NCBI RefSeq assembly: GCF_003339525.1 | Contig: NZ_CP031124.1 | Coordinates: 992,001 to 1,056,000 of the forward strand | Length of the DNA: 64,000 bases | Source: Ephemeroptericola cinctiostellae | Lineage (GTDB): Bacteria > Pseudomonadota > Gammaproteobacteria > Burkholderiales > Burkholderiaceae | Direction of reading: 5' to 3' | Shown here: one piece after another, positions 28,826 through 38,408 of the stretch | Numbering within the stretch: position 1 is the stretch's first letter | Layout: every line of letters starts with the position of its first letter | Program-made: the position numbers and the translations under genes | Notes under the pieces: generated by a model | Told to the model about the DNA's origin: nothing | What the model saw: only the letters and a program-made list of their open reading frames with translations | Databases searched by the model: none

Positions 28826-30241
28826 ATGCAACCCTTCAAGTCTCGTCTAATGAAGCCTCATTTGAGCTTGACCTTGATGGCCGCTTTTGCACTCACAGCG
28901 TGTGCGCATCGGGGGTCAACGGCAGAAGCCTTAAGCACGGTAAAGCCGCCAGAACAATGGCAAGCGACTGCCGCTAGTCCTGCAAACGGCATTCAAAGCA
29001 CCATCCACCTTGATGGTTTGTCACCGTGGTGGGAGCGGTTCAATGATGGCGAATTGAATCGCTTGGTCAAGGTTGCCCTTGAGCGCAACAACAGTTTAAT
29101 CGCTGCAGGATTTAAGCTTAAACAAGCCCAATTGCAAGCAGGCTTGGCAAGCAACAATCAAATGCCCAGCCTTTCTGGATCGGGCAGCAGCTCAGCCAGC
29201 CGTTCTCTCGGGGCAAGCCATGTGAGCAGTCACAGCAACAGTGCGGGCGTGTCGGTCAGTTATGAGCTTGATCTGTGGGGCAAGTTGGCGCGCGCCACAG
29301 ACCAAAAAACATGGGAAGCGCAGGCGACCGAGCAGGATCTGCGCAGCACCCAATACAGCATTGCCGCTTCAGTCTCACGTTTGTATTGGCAGTTGGGTTA
29401 TTTAAACGAGCGCATCGCACTGGGCGAAGCATCCATCGCTTATGCACAACGCACACTGAACCTTATTCTTGTGCAGTTTCGCGCGGGTGCGGTGTCACAA
29501 TTGGAAGTTGTGAGTGCTGAAAAATCATTGTCCAGTCAACAATCAGCGCAAGCTGACTTGATGGATCAACGTGAGCAAGCCCGCAACGCGATGGCGATCC
29601 TCTTCGATGCATCGCCGACCCAACGGATTGCCCCCGAACCTCAATATTTGCCACGCACCGCCATGCCTGAATTGGCAATCGGCTTGCCTGCAGAATTGTT
29701 GGCTCGCCGCCCAGATTTAAGTGCGGCAGAGCTGCGTTTGCGCAGCACCATGGCGGCGGTGGATGTGGCTCGCGCCAATTTCTACCCGAGCTTCACTTTG
29801 ACAGGGTCGGTCAATGGCAGCAACAGCAATTTAAGTCAAATTGTGAGTGACCCCGTGGGTGCATTGGCACTGAATTTGGCTTTGCCTTTTTTAAATTGGA
29901 ACGAAAATCAATTGTCATTGAAAGTTTCTAAAGCCGCCTATGGGCAAGCTGTGGCTGAGTTTAGACAGACCATGTATGCCGCCTTGAGTGATGTTGAAAA
30001 TGCGTTGTCGGCGCGCACATTGTATGACCGTAAAACCATCCAGCTGCAACAACAGCAGGCTTTGGCAAAAAAAGCGGAGCATTTGTATGAAGTGCGTTAT
30101 CGCGCAGGTGCGGCTTCTTTAAAAGAATGGTTGGATGCGCAAGAAGACGATCGTCAAGCGCAAATCAACGCGCTGACCAATCGTTACAACGCATACAATA
30201 ACCAAGCCACGCTGTATTTGGCTTTGGGTGGGGCGGCTTAA
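28826..30241 (+). CDS. Outer membrane efflux lipoprotein, NodT/TolC family
   Basis: About 471 aa. A short signal sequence ends in the lipobox LTAC (Cys about residue 24 from this start), so the mature protein is a lipoprotein. Two repeats of the outer membrane efflux protein family follow, with SLSGSGSSSASRSL and SYELDLWGKLARATDQ in the first half and LARRPDLSAAELRLR and PSFTLTGSVNG in the second. It is the exit duct for MacAB. The start is uncertain: ATG 28754 overlaps the macB stop (TGATG), TTG 28811 has GGAA upstream, and ATG 28826 and 28850 give more normal signal lengths. Whichever is used, the three genes form one operon. Confidence 0.88.
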   Translation: MQPFKSRLMKPHLSLTLMAAFALTACAHRGSTAEALSTVKPPEQWQATAASPANGIQSTIHLDGLSPWWERFNDGELNRLVKVALERNNSLIAAGFKLKQAQLQAGLASNNQMPSLSGSGSSSASRSLGASHVSSHSNSAGVSVSYELDLWGKLARATDQKTWEAQATEQDLRSTQYSIAASVSRLYWQLGYLNERIALGEASIAYAQRTLNLILVQFRAGAVSQLEVVSAEKSLSSQQSAQADLMDQREQARNAMAILFDASPTQRIAPEPQYLPRTAMPELAIGLPAELLARRPDLSAAELRLRSTMAAVDVARANFYPSFTLTGSVNGSNSNLSQIVSDPVGALALNLALPFLNWNENQLSLKVSKAAYGQAVAEFRQTMYAALSDVENALSARTLYDRKTIQLQQQQALAKKAEHLYEVRYRAGAASLKEWLDAQEDDRQAQINALTNRYNAYNNQATLYLALGGAA

Positions 30242-30252
30242 TCATGGCCTTT

Positions 30253-31893
30253 TTATCCTTTCGCCGCCGCTGCATTCAATTGATTGCGTAAAATGAATTT
30301 TTGAATTTTCCCTGTTGAGGTTTTGGGCAAATCGCAAATGATGACTTGCTTTGGCACTTTAAAACGCGCCAAATGCGCACGACAATGTTCAATGATGTCC
30401 GCTGTGCTGGGTGCACTGCCGTCGCGAACCTCGATGAAGGCGCACGGCACTTCGCCCCATTTTTCATCTGGTTGGGCAACCACAGCCGCTGCCAATACAT
30501 CGGGGTGGCGGAACAACACATCCTCCACTTCAATGCTGGAAATGTTTTCACCCCCTGAAATGATCACGTCTTTGCTGCGGTCTTTGATTTTGACATAGCC
30601 GTCGGGGTCGACCACCGCCAAATCACCTGTATGAAACCAACCGCCCGCAAATGCATCGTGGGTGGCACTTGCGTTTTTGAGGTAGCCCTTCATGACAATG
30701 TTGCCACGGAACATGATTTCGCCCATTGTTTGGCCGTCATGTGGTACGGGGTGCAGCGTGTCGGGGTCCAGCACGGTGACGGCCTCTTGCATGTGATTGC
30801 GCACGCCTTGGCGGCCATTGAGTTCCGCGCGTTCGCCTAAAGGCAGCTGCTCCCATGAGGCATGTTTTTCACAAATCGCCGCAGGGCCGTATGTTTCAGT
30901 CAAGCCATACACATGGGTGATGCTAAAGCCCAGACGCTCCATGCCTTCAATGATCGCTGCGGGTGGTGCTGCACCTGCAATCAGTGCAGACACCTTGTGT
31001 TCAATCACGGCGCGTTCATGCTCAGGCAGGTTGATTAAAAGGCCATGCACAATGGGCGCACCACAAAAATGAGTCACATGGTGCTCTTGCATCAGGCTGA
31101 ATATTTTTTTGGGTTCAACGCGCCGTAAACAGACATTCGTCCCTGAATTTGCGGCCACCGTCCAAGGAAAGCACCAGCCATTGCAATGAAACATTGGCAA
31201 TGTCCACAGGTACACTGCGTGCGGTGGCATGCCCCAGCTGACGATGTTACTTATTGAATTCAAATAAGCACCGCGATGGTGATAGACCACGCCTTTGGGG
31301 TTGCCCGTTGTGCCCGATGTGTAATTGAGTGTGATGGCATCCCATTCATCTGCTGGCAATTGCCATGCGAAATCCGCATCGCCTTGGGCAATGAAATCCT
31401 CGTATGAAATGGATCCCAAGTCTTCTCCGCCGTCAAACAAGGGGTCATCAACGTCAACCACCATGATGTTGTGCGGTAATAAAGCCAGTGCGGCTTTGAT
31501 GGTGGATGAGAACTCCCGATCGGTCAACAATACTTTTGTGCCGGCATGACTCAGCATGAAGGCAATGGTCTCGGGGTCTAAGCGGGTATTTAATGTGTTT
31601 AAAACAGCCCCAGACATGGGCACGCCAAAGTGAGCCTCAAACATCGCGGGTGTGTTGGGCAGCATGGTCGCCACCGTATCGCCCACGCCGATGCCTGCTT
31701 TTTGTAAGGCAGAGCCGAGTTGTCGACAGCGCGTGTAAGTCTCTTGCCACGTGTATTGGATGTCACCATGAATGACAGCGGTGCGGTATGGAAACACCGA
31801 AGCACTGCGCTCAATGAAGCTGAGGGGTGACAGGGCGACGAAATTGGCGGCATTCCGATCCAAGCCAATTTGATAGTGGTTGTTGTGTGTCAT
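30253..31893 (-). CDS. Acyl-CoA synthetase (AMP-forming), fatty acid type
   Basis: 546 aa ANL-superfamily enzyme. The P-loop-like adenylate motif is YTSGTTGNPKGVVYHHRG; ITHVYGLTETYGP (A5), GWFHTGDLAVVDPDGYVKIKDR (A7-A8) and KTSTGKIQKF with the catalytic Lys (A10) are present. CNGWCFPWTVAANSGTNV is typical of the AlkK/DmdB-like branch acting on medium-chain or short-chain acids. It activates a carboxylic acid to its CoA thioester for beta-oxidation or storage polymer formation. The ATG at 31893 has GGAGA seven bases upstream; the frame upstream has no family-like sequence. It is convergent with the efflux operon, 11 bp apart. Confidence 0.9.
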   Translation of the reverse strand: MTHNNHYQIGLDRNAANFVALSPLSFIERSASVFPYRTAVIHGDIQYTWQETYTRCRQLGSALQKAGIGVGDTVATMLPNTPAMFEAHFGVPMSGAVLNTLNTRLDPETIAFMLSHAGTKVLLTDREFSSTIKAALALLPHNIMVVDVDDPLFDGGEDLGSISYEDFIAQGDADFAWQLPADEWDAITLNYTSGTTGNPKGVVYHHRGAYLNSISNIVSWGMPPHAVYLWTLPMFHCNGWCFPWTVAANSGTNVCLRRVEPKKIFSLMQEHHVTHFCGAPIVHGLLINLPEHERAVIEHKVSALIAGAAPPAAIIEGMERLGFSITHVYGLTETYGPAAICEKHASWEQLPLGERAELNGRQGVRNHMQEAVTVLDPDTLHPVPHDGQTMGEIMFRGNIVMKGYLKNASATHDAFAGGWFHTGDLAVVDPDGYVKIKDRSKDVIISGGENISSIEVEDVLFRHPDVLAAAVVAQPDEKWGEVPCAFIEVRDGSAPSTADIIEHCRAHLARFKVPKQVIICDLPKTSTGKIQKFILRNQLNAAAAKG

Positions 31894-32170
31894 TGTTGTC
31901 TCCAGTCTATGCTTTCGTTGATTCACGAAAGGCCACCATGCCGACCGCATGGGCGCAGGTGTGTTTTTATGAATGAACAAACAATGACGCAATCGACTTA
32001 CTGAGAGATTACAAAGAATTAAAAGAACAAGTCATCTCCCATTTTTCATCTCCAATGGGGGGGGATGATCCAAAGTGTGTTTTGAAGGGTCTGAGGTGGT
32101 AAAAAAGCAAACTGTATTTGTCAATAACCACAACGAAAATCAAAAACATGCTTTGCTTTTTTTATTCACT

Positions 32171-33184
32171 TTAGTGCATTTCAGGCGGTGCGTCTTTGGG
32201 GTGGGCTTCGGCGTGTAACTTAATCGCCCACAGCACCCCTGACAGTGCCAAGATCATGGCCACCCATTCGAGTAAACGCGGCATGCGGCCATCATAAATG
32301 AAGCCATAGAGCAGTGAAAAAAGTGTTTCAGACATAATCAATTGCCCAGAGAGGCTGATCGGTAGCAATTGGCTGGCTTTGTTCCATAAAATATTGCCCA
32401 CATAGGACGACAAAAATGCGATCACAACACCACCGAGGAGGATGAATTTTAACCAAGGCAAATCTGCTTGGGTGTTGACGGCAAAGATGTGATCGGGTTG
32501 CCATTGCGCGATCAGATACGCGATGACCAATATGCCGATGGACAGCACCGCAGTCACAACCCCCGTCAAATTTGACCAGTCGGCAGGGCTGAGGTCTGGG
32601 CGCTCCCGCAAATAGCGTGCATTATTGACCGCAGCATACGTCCATAAGACCAAAGCGCCCGTCGCAGACAGCAGTGCAAATAAACGTTGAATCGGTGTGC
32701 TGGTCAGTGTGTCTGAGGTGTGGCTGAACAAATCCCAGCTGATGAAAATGATGCCGCTCACAATCAAGCCAATCGGCGCATAGAGCGCGCGCCACGACAA
32801 TGAACCCGCATCATTGCGACCCATCACCGCAATGGTCACCGGCAACATCCCAATGATCAGAGTGGTGGGCGCAATGCCACCATATTTCACCCCTGTGGCC
32901 AAACACAGATAGTACAAAATATTGGCTTGCAATGACAGCTTCACCAGCATGCCCCAATCATGGCGTGACAATGTGCGCATCAGCACAGGCAAAGTCCGAA
33001 ACGACAACACCAACGCGAATATGCCGTAACACATGTAACGCAACACCATTTGTGACATGGGTGAAAATTCGGGTGTTAGGCGGGGGAAGAGAAACACCAA
33101 ACCCCATAAAGCGCCTGCAATGATGCCCGCAGTAATGCCTTGGCGAAAATGGTTGTGGGTACTGGGTGTGGAAAAAGTCATCAT
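32171..33184 (-). CDS. EamA/DMT family transporter
   Basis: 337 aa with about ten hydrophobic segments arranged as two five-helix EamA halves. The N-terminus GIIAGALWGLVFLFPRLTPEF is typical of the drug/metabolite transporter superfamily, and the second half includes LPISLSGQLIMSETLFSLLYGFIYDGR. It probably exports an amino acid, purine or other small metabolite, but the substrate cannot be told. Two adjacent ATG codons (33184, 33181) are possible starts, neither with a good ribosome site. It stands alone, 277 bp from the acyl-CoA synthetase gene and divergent from guaB. Confidence 0.85.
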   Translation of the reverse strand: MMTFSTPSTHNHFRQGITAGIIAGALWGLVFLFPRLTPEFSPMSQMVLRYMCYGIFALVLSFRTLPVLMRTLSRHDWGMLVKLSLQANILYYLCLATGVKYGGIAPTTLIIGMLPVTIAVMGRNDAGSLSWRALYAPIGLIVSGIIFISWDLFSHTSDTLTSTPIQRLFALLSATGALVLWTYAAVNNARYLRERPDLSPADWSNLTGVVTAVLSIGILVIAYLIAQWQPDHIFAVNTQADLPWLKFILLGGVVIAFLSSYVGNILWNKASQLLPISLSGQLIMSETLFSLLYGFIYDGRMPRLLEWVAMILALSGVLWAIKLHAEAHPKDAPPEMH

Positions 33185-33730
33185 GGTCGAGTGGTGTTAA
33201 GGAGCAATGGAGTCAGTTGCAGCTTTTAAATGAGGCCGTTGAAAAAGTGTGGCAAAAAGCAGGGTTATGGCATGTTTGGATGTCTCATGAGGCATTTCTG
33301 TACGTTGTTGTATCTGGCCCTGTGCTGAGCGGTGGATCGAAACACCCATAGACAAAAGACGTGCCATGCGCAACACAGACAAATACGTTTTTACTTTTTC
33401 TGTTTTTTCTTAAAAAAGCCTTTTAAGAATGCACATACATCAAAAAGAACATCAAATAAGGTATTTCTATATTTTTGTTTGATTTTACGGGAATTGATTG
33501 GAATAAAATATGGAAATATGGTTTATTTTATGAATTTTATTTTAATAAAGCGCAAGAAACTGCCGTCTCCGTTTCTGCGGACGATGCGGGGTTAAGGCCT
33601 ATTGAAATTGACGTTGTTTATATGCCAAAAAACGAAGGGCAAAACACCCAAAAGTCAAAGCTTGGCAAATCATTTTATAACGCGAAAATTGAAAATAACG
33701 TATAATTCTGCTTTGTGCGAAAGGAATCCC
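33185..33730 (+). other. Intergenic region and long leader before guaB
   Basis: 546 bp, the right half strongly A+T-rich. An inverted repeat TTCTTAAAA / TTTTAAGAA (33407-33429, 5-nt loop) is visible. A perfect -10 TATAAT at 33701-33706 lies 24 bp before the guaB ATG but has no -35 at the usual spacing. A G+C-richer island around 33555-33600 could fold weakly. No protein-coding frame is convincing and no known riboswitch was recognised. Confidence 0.4.
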
Positions 33731-35191
33731 ATGCGCTTATTGCAAAAAGCCCTTACCTTTGACGATGTTTTACTGGTACCCGCTTACTCTAACATTCTTC
33801 CGCGCGACGCCAGCTTAAAAACTCAGCTTTCGCGCAACATCACCCTGAACATCCCCCTCGTGTCGGCCGCAATGGACACCGTGACCGAATCGCGTTTAGC
33901 GATTGCCCTCGCGCAAGAAGGTGGCATTGGCATCATCCATAAAAATTTACCGCCTGCAAAGCAAGCCCTCGAAGTCGCTAAAGTGAAGCGCTACGAGTCT
34001 GGCATTTTGCGCGACCCGATCACTGTCACACCTGACATGACCGTGTTGCAAATCATGGAGCTGGCGCAAGATGCAGGCGTGTCAGGCTTTCCCGTTGTGC
34101 AGAACAAAAAAGTGGTTGGCATCATCACCAACCGCGACTTGCGTTTTGAAGAAAATTACACCGCCAAAGTGTCGGACATCATGACCCCACGAGAACGCCT
34201 CGTGGTCATTCACGAAGACGATTCTTTGGAAGAAGCCAAACGCTTGATGAACAAACACCGCTTGGAACGCGTCATCATCGTCAATGAAAATGACGAATTG
34301 CGCGGTCTCATCACGGTGAAAGACATCCAAAAAGCCAAAGAACATCCCCATGCGTGTAAAGACGCTCAAGGTCAATTGCGCGTCGGTGCGGCGGTTGGTG
34401 TGGGTCCAGAAAACGACGAGCGTGTCGATTTGTTGGTAAAAGCAGGTGTGGACGTGATCATTGTTGACACGGCACACGGTCATTCACAAGGCGTGCTGGA
34501 TCGCGTTAAATGGGTGAAAACGCATTATCCACAGGTTGATGTGATCGGTGGCAACATCGCTACAGCTGAAGCCGCATTGGCATTGGTCGCGCACGGCGCG
34601 GACGGTGTGAAAGTCGGCATTGGCCCAGGTTCAATTTGCACCACGCGCATTGTCGCTGGTGTGGGTGTGCCGCAGATTTCTGCCATTGCCAACGTTGCAG
34701 CCGCCCTCGAAGGCACAGGCGTACCACTCATCGGCGACGGTGGCATCCGCTACTCGGGTGACATTTCCAAAGCGATTGCAGCGGGCGCATTCACTGTCAT
34801 GCTCGGCTCCATGTTTGCAGGCACAGAAGAATCCCCAGGTGAAGTCGTGTTGTACCAAGGCCGTTCATACAAAGAATACCGTGGCATGGGCTCACTCGGT
34901 GCGATGGCACAAGGTTCAAAAGACCGCTATTTCCAAGACAATGAAGGCAACGTTGATAAACTTGTACCTGAAGGCATTGAAGGTCGTGTGTCGTACAAAG
35001 GCAGTGTGTTGGCAATTGTGCATCAATTGATTGGCGGCGTGCGTTCCTCGATGGGCTACTGTGGTTGCGCTTCCATCGACGACCTGCGTACCAAGGCCGA
35101 ATTTGTTGAAATCACTTCAGCAGGCATGCGTGAAAGTCATGTGCATGATGTGCAAATCACCAAGGAAGCGCCGAATTATTCGGTGGGGTGA
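33731..35191 (+). CDS. guaB: IMP dehydrogenase
   Basis: 486 aa. Oxidises IMP to XMP with NAD, the committed step of GMP synthesis. The TIM barrel starts [17 protein letters not shown]; two CBS domains fill about 93-205 ([19 protein letters not shown]); the active-site loop [13 protein letters not shown] holds the catalytic Cys, and the flap has [17 protein letters not shown] lies before the ATG at 33731. It is 453 bp ahead of guaA in the same direction, with a stem-loop between, so the pair may be only partly co-transcribed. Confidence 0.97.
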   Translation: MRLLQKALTFDDVLLVPAYSNILPRDASLKTQLSRNITLNIPLVSAAMDTVTESRLAIALAQEGGIGIIHKNLPPAKQALEVAKVKRYESGILRDPITVTPDMTVLQIMELAQDAGVSGFPVVQNKKVVGIITNRDLRFEENYTAKVSDIMTPRERLVVIHEDDSLEEAKRLMNKHRLERVIIVNENDELRGLITVKDIQKAKEHPHACKDAQGQLRVGAAVGVGPENDERVDLLVKAGVDVIIVDTAHGHSQGVLDRVKWVKTHYPQVDVIGGNIATAEAALALVAHGADGVKVGIGPGSICTTRIVAGVGVPQISAIANVAAALEGTGVPLIGDGGIRYSGDISKAIAAGAFTVMLGSMFAGTEESPGEVVLYQGRSYKEYRGMGSLGAMAQGSKDRYFQDNEGNVDKLVPEGIEGRVSYKGSVLAIVHQLIGGVRSSMGYCGCASIDDLRTKAEFVEITSAGMRESHVHDVQITKEAPNYSVG

Positions 35192-35206
35192 TCATCATTA
35201 CAGAAC

Positions 35207-35232
35207 AAGCGGGCGAAAGCCCGCTTCGTTTA
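35207..35232 (+). terminator. Stem-loop after guaB
   Basis: AAGCGGGC GAAA GCCCGCTT, a perfect 8-bp stem with a GAAA tetraloop, 15 bp after the guaB stop. The tail CGTTTAAA is U-poor, so termination is probably partial. Confidence 0.6.
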
Positions 35233-35360
35233 AATGAGTCATGATAATTGCAAAGTAAACAGACTGTGCATCGTTTTTTTTGATGAGGCATGCTGTGGTT
35301 AGAGGCATTGATTGACAATGATGTCCTTTACGCCCATTCGACTCGCTGCCTAAATCTTAT

Positions 35361-35588
35361 TTGCTCAAGTGGCTTCTGTTACTCCTTGTTTTCTCTCTGA
35401 AAAAATGGATGCTGACGTGTTTGTTGCCGTTAAAGGCTAAGCGTCTGGTAAAACATGTGGACTCGATTTTATTCTGGAAGGGTATAGCTTTAGATACTCA
35501 CAGCGGTTCTTGGTTTAAACAAAGACTTTTGAGGGCGCTTAATGCCGTGGGGGTGGTTTTTACTCTTATTCGGGTACGAGGTCATTGA
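35361..35588 (+). CDS. Doubtful small hydrophobic ORF between guaB and guaA
   Basis: A 75-codon frame starting with TTG (or with an in-frame ATG at 35409). The N-terminus is strongly hydrophobic (LLKWLLLLLVFSLKKWMLTCLL), the rest is basic. No ribosome site precedes it and no family is recognised. It could be chance in a non-coding spacer. It is listed because the predicted single membrane helix followed by a positively charged tail looks protein-like. Confidence 0.2.
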   Translation: MLKWLLLLLVFSLKKWMLTCLLPLKAKRLVKHVDSILFWKGIALDTHSGSWFKQRLLRALNAVGVVFTLIRVRGH

Positions 35589-35644
35589 AGATTTAAATAC
35601 GAGCGTTGCTTTCTTTCTTATAACACACCAAATTTTTTAATATT

Positions 35645-37249
35645 ATGAACAATCAACACGACAAAATCCTAATCCTTGACTTCGGCTCACAAGTCACTCA
35701 ACTCATTGCCCGTCGCGTACGCGATTCGGGCGTTTTTTCTGAAATTTATCCATACGATGTGTCGGATGAATTCATTCAAAATTATGGGGCAAAAGGCATC
35801 ATTCTTTCAGGTGGCCCGAATTCGGTGACTGAGGGCGGTACCCCACGCGCACCACAAGTTGTGTTTGAACTGGGTGTGCCAGTTTTGGGCATTTGCTATG
35901 GCATGCAAACGATGGCGCAACAGTTGGGTGGTCGAGTGCAAACCGCTGAAGCATTGGGTAAATCACGTGAATTTGGTTTCGCCAAAGTGCGTGCGCGTGG
36001 TCATACCCGCTTGTTGGCAGGCATTGCCGATGAAACCAGTGAAGAAGGCCATGGTTTGTTGAATGTGTGGATGAGTCATGGTGACTCGGTGTCGGATTTG
36101 CCCGCTGGTTTTAAATTAATGGCTTCGACGGATTCATGCCCGATTGCGGCGATGGCTGATGAAGAGCGTCATTTTTACGCGGTGCAGTTTCACCCCGAAG
36201 TCACACACACGATCCAGGGCGAAGCCATTTTAAGCCGCTTTGTAAAAGACATTTGCACTGCGCAAGCCGATTGGAAAATGGGCGATTACATCACCGAAGC
36301 CGTGGCGAAAATTCGTGAACAAGTGGGTGATGAAGAGGTGATTTTGGGCTTGTCGGGTGGTGTCGATTCGTCTGTTGCCGCTGCGTTGATTCACCGTGCG
36401 ATTGGTGATCAATTGACCTGCGTGTTTGTCGATCATGGTTTGCTCCGCTTGAACGAAGGCGACATGGTGATGGAGATGTTTGCGGGCAGTTTGGGTGTGA
36501 AGGTGATTCGTGTCGATGCGACTGAGCAATTCATGGGCAAATTAGCAGGTGTGACGGATCCTGAAGCGAAGCGCAAGATCATTGGTGGCGAGTTCATCGA
36601 GGTGTTTGATGCCGAGTCCAATAAATTAACCGCTGCAAAATGGTTGGCACAAGGCACGATTTACCCCGATGTGATTGAATCTGCGGGTAAAGGTAAAAAG
36701 GGTGCGCACACGATTAAATCACACCACAATGTGGGTGGTTTGCCTGAACACATGAAGCTCAAATTGCTTGAACCCTTGCGTGAATTGTTTAAAGATGAAG
36801 TGCGTGCTTTGGGTGTGGCATTGGGTTTGCCGCCATCTATGGTGTACCGTCATCCATTCCCTGGTCCTGGTTTGGGTGTGCGCATATTGGGTGAAGTGCG
36901 CAAGGATTTTGCCGATTTGTTGCGCCGTGCCGATGCGATTTTTATCGAAGAGTTGCGAGGTACTGTGGATGAAGCCTCGGGTAAGAATTGGTACGATTTA
37001 ACCAGCCAAGCATTCGCGGTGTTTTTACCTGTGAAATCAGTGGGGGTGATGGGTGATGGCCGCACATACGAGTATGTGGTCGCATTGCGTGCGGTGCAAA
37101 CACAAGATTTCATGACGGCACATTGGGCGCACTTGCCTTATGAGTTGTTGGGTCGCGTGTCGAATCGCATCATCAATGAAGTGCGTGGCATCAACCGTGT
37201 GGTGTACGATGTGTCTGGTAAACCGCCAGCAACGATTGAGTGGGAGTGA
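35645..37249 (+). CDS. guaA: GMP synthase (glutamine-hydrolysing)
   Basis: 534 aa. The class I glutamine amidotransferase domain (1-205) has [13 protein letters not shown], the nucleophile in [13 protein letters not shown] and the HPEVTHT His/Glu pair. The ATP-pyrophosphatase domain has the PP-loop [14 protein letters not shown] near residue 236, and the C-terminal dimerisation domain ends KPPATIEWE as in the family. It aminates XMP to GMP. The ATG at 35645 is preceded only by an A+T-rich stretch with no strong ribosome site. Confidence 0.97.
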   Translation: MNNQHDKILILDFGSQVTQLIARRVRDSGVFSEIYPYDVSDEFIQNYGAKGIILSGGPNSVTEGGTPRAPQVVFELGVPVLGICYGMQTMAQQLGGRVQTAEALGKSREFGFAKVRARGHTRLLAGIADETSEEGHGLLNVWMSHGDSVSDLPAGFKLMASTDSCPIAAMADEERHFYAVQFHPEVTHTIQGEAILSRFVKDICTAQADWKMGDYITEAVAKIREQVGDEEVILGLSGGVDSSVAAALIHRAIGDQLTCVFVDHGLLRLNEGDMVMEMFAGSLGVKVIRVDATEQFMGKLAGVTDPEAKRKIIGGEFIEVFDAESNKLTAAKWLAQGTIYPDVIESAGKGKKGAHTIKSHHNVGGLPEHMKLKLLEPLRELFKDEVRALGVALGLPPSMVYRHPFPGPGLGVRILGEVRKDFADLLRRADAIFIEELRGTVDEASGKNWYDLTSQAFAVFLPVKSVGVMGDGRTYEYVVALRAVQTQDFMTAHWAHLPYELLGRVSNRIINEVRGINRVVYDVSGKPPATIEWE

Positions 37250-37300
37250 TCCAACTGCTGGTGCATGATGCGTACTTTGCTTGCCTATAAAGATGTGATA

Positions 37301-37337
37301 AAAACCTGAACGTACGCAATGCGTTCAGGTTTTTAAC
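37301..37337 (+). terminator. Rho-independent terminator after guaA
   Basis: AAAACCTGAACG (37301-37312) pairs with CGTTCAGGTTTT (37322-37333) around a 9-nt loop, followed by further T. It lies 51 bp after the guaA stop. Confidence 0.88.
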
Positions 37338-37356
37338 TTTTTTATCCAAAATAGAC

Positions 37357-37388
37357 AAAAAAACCAGCCGATGGGGCTGGTTTTTTTT
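37357..37388 (-). terminator. Bidirectional terminator after the phasin gene
   Basis: CCAGCC GATGG GGCTGG flanked by seven A and eight T on the plus strand, so it reads as a terminator both ways. It is placed to end the leftward phasin transcript and backs up the guaA terminator. Confidence 0.8.
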
Positions 37389-37432
37389 CAAAGCAGTGCT
37401 AATATAATAAACAAAAGCACCTCATTGAGGAT

Positions 37433-37960
37433 TTACTTGGTTTTAGCAGCAGTCGCTTTTACTGCGTTGTTCACGTTTGTTTCTGCGATTTCAACGGCTT
37501 GTTTAGCGGCTTTTGACAAAGAGTCATACGCAGAGTTTGCGTTTGCAACAGCTGATTTAACGAATGACAAAGCAGCTTCAGAACCTTGAGGTGCGTTTTT
37601 AGACGCATCGTCAATCCATTGAGCCACTTGCTTGTTGTTTTGAGCCACTTGAGTTTCAACGAATTTATTCAATTCTGCTTGAGCTGTTGTGCTGATTTCA
37701 TATACTTTTTTGCTGTAAGCCAATGCTTTTTCGGCAGCAGGTTGAGTTGAGCCGTTAGCAACAGCGATGAAGCCTTGTGCGTCTTTAGCTGTTAAAGCTT
37801 TTTCTGACAATGCAGCAGCTTGTTCCAAAGCTTCTTTTGCAGTCGCGATGTTTAAGTTTGTCAATTGAACGATAGATTCAAAAGCTTTGTTTGTGATGGC
37901 AAAAAAAGTTTCAACAGATGCTTTTTGCGCAGCAGCAAAATCTTCAGGTTTTACAGTCAT
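37433..37960 (-). CDS. phaP: Phasin family protein
   Basis: 175 aa, highly helical, rich in Ala, Lys, Gln and Glu, with no Cys. The start (VKPEDFAAAQKASVETFFAITNKAFESIVQLTNLNIATAKE) matches the phasin 2 family of betaproteobacteria. The tail ends in an Ala/Lys-rich low-complexity segment. Phasins coat polyhydroxyalkanoate granules and limit their size. No PHA synthase gene is in the window. A minus-strand promoter (TTGAAC, 17 bp, TAGAAT) lies about 118 bp upstream and is flanked by two copies of a 14-bp element, suggesting repressor control. Confidence 0.9.
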   Translation of the reverse strand: MTVKPEDFAAAQKASVETFFAITNKAFESIVQLTNLNIATAKEALEQAAALSEKALTAKDAQGFIAVANGSTQPAAEKALAYSKKVYEISTTAQAELNKFVETQVAQNNKQVAQWIDDASKNAPQGSEAALSFVKSAVANANSAYDSLSKAAKQAVEIAETNVNNAVKATAAKTK

Positions 37961-38059
37961 GATGGATCTCCAAATGAGTTAAATGTATCAAAAGCGAAAA
38001 TTACTTCTTCTTCATGCGTGGCTTAAAAAAACCCTTTTTGATAACGAACTGAGCTTTTT

Positions 38060-38129
38060 GTGCATCGCAACAATTTCATTCTACATAAAACATAAGATGG
38101 GTTCAAGTTTTTTTTGTGCATTGCAATAA
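38060..38129 (-). promoter_or_regulatory. phaP: phaP promoter flanked by two 14-bp elements
   Basis: On the minus strand, TTGAAC (38106-38101), a 17-bp spacer and TAGAAT (38083-38078) make a good sigma-70 promoter. The element TTRTTGCRATGCAC occurs upstream of the -35 (38129-38116) and again over the expected start site (38073-38060), with 12 of 14 bases equal. The layout suits a repressor; PhaR is the obvious candidate by role, but the match to a PhaR site is not established. Confidence 0.6.
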
Positions 38130-38229
38130 ATTGTTGTTTTATTGCTGTGTTTTTTGCTGTTAATGTTTTTTTATGAATTGAAAGGTCATGAATTTCCTTA
38201 AGTAAATCAGTTGATTGCCATAAAATTGC

Positions 38230-38258
38230 TTGACAGTGTGACTTTGTTTGTCTAAAGT
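38230..38258 (+). promoter_or_regulatory. Promoter candidate P1 for the sugar ABC operon
   Basis: A consensus TTGACA (38230-38235), 17-bp spacer and TAAAGT (38253-38258). It would give a 200-nt leader and transcribe across the GTAAG repeats. Confidence 0.55.
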
Positions 38259-38325
38259 AACCACAGGCAAAAAGTGGTGAAAATAAAATAAATTAATTAT
38301 CTTTTTTTGTTAAGAAGAATGGTTG

Positions 38326-38366
38326 TAAGTTTACGGTAAGCTTAAAGTAAGTTTTTGGTAAGAAAC
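38326..38366 (+). repeat. Four phased 11-bp direct repeats, GTAAG(T/C)TT
   Basis: GTAAG starts at 38326, 38337, 38348 and 38359, an exact 11-bp period; three of the four continue as GTAAG(T/C)TT. The array ends 12 bp before the -35 of promoter P2. One repeat per helical turn resembles tandem binding sites of OmpR/PhoB-type response regulators. Confidence 0.7.
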
Positions 38367-38378
38367 ATTTTTCTTTTT

Positions 38379-38408
38379 TGTCAATTTTGTTGGGTTGCTT
38401 GTATGATT
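38379..38408 (+). promoter_or_regulatory. Promoter candidate P2 for the sugar ABC operon
   Basis: TTGTCA (38379-38384), 18-bp spacer, TATGAT (38403-38408), 5 of 6 matches in each box. It is 59 bp from the start codon of the binding-protein gene, just downstream of the phased repeats. Confidence 0.6.

Larger units (their letters stand above)
35192..35644 (+). other. Intergenic region guaB to guaA
   Basis: 453 bp, long for a guaBA pair. It begins with a stem-loop (35207-35226) and contains a doubtful 75-codon frame (35361-35588). TATAAC at about 35618 may be a -10 for guaA. Nothing else was recognised. Confidence 0.4.

Noticed and set aside
33475..33705. A 76-codon frame in the guaB leader
   Set aside because: It starts with TTG in an A+T-rich tract, has no ribosome site and resembles no family.
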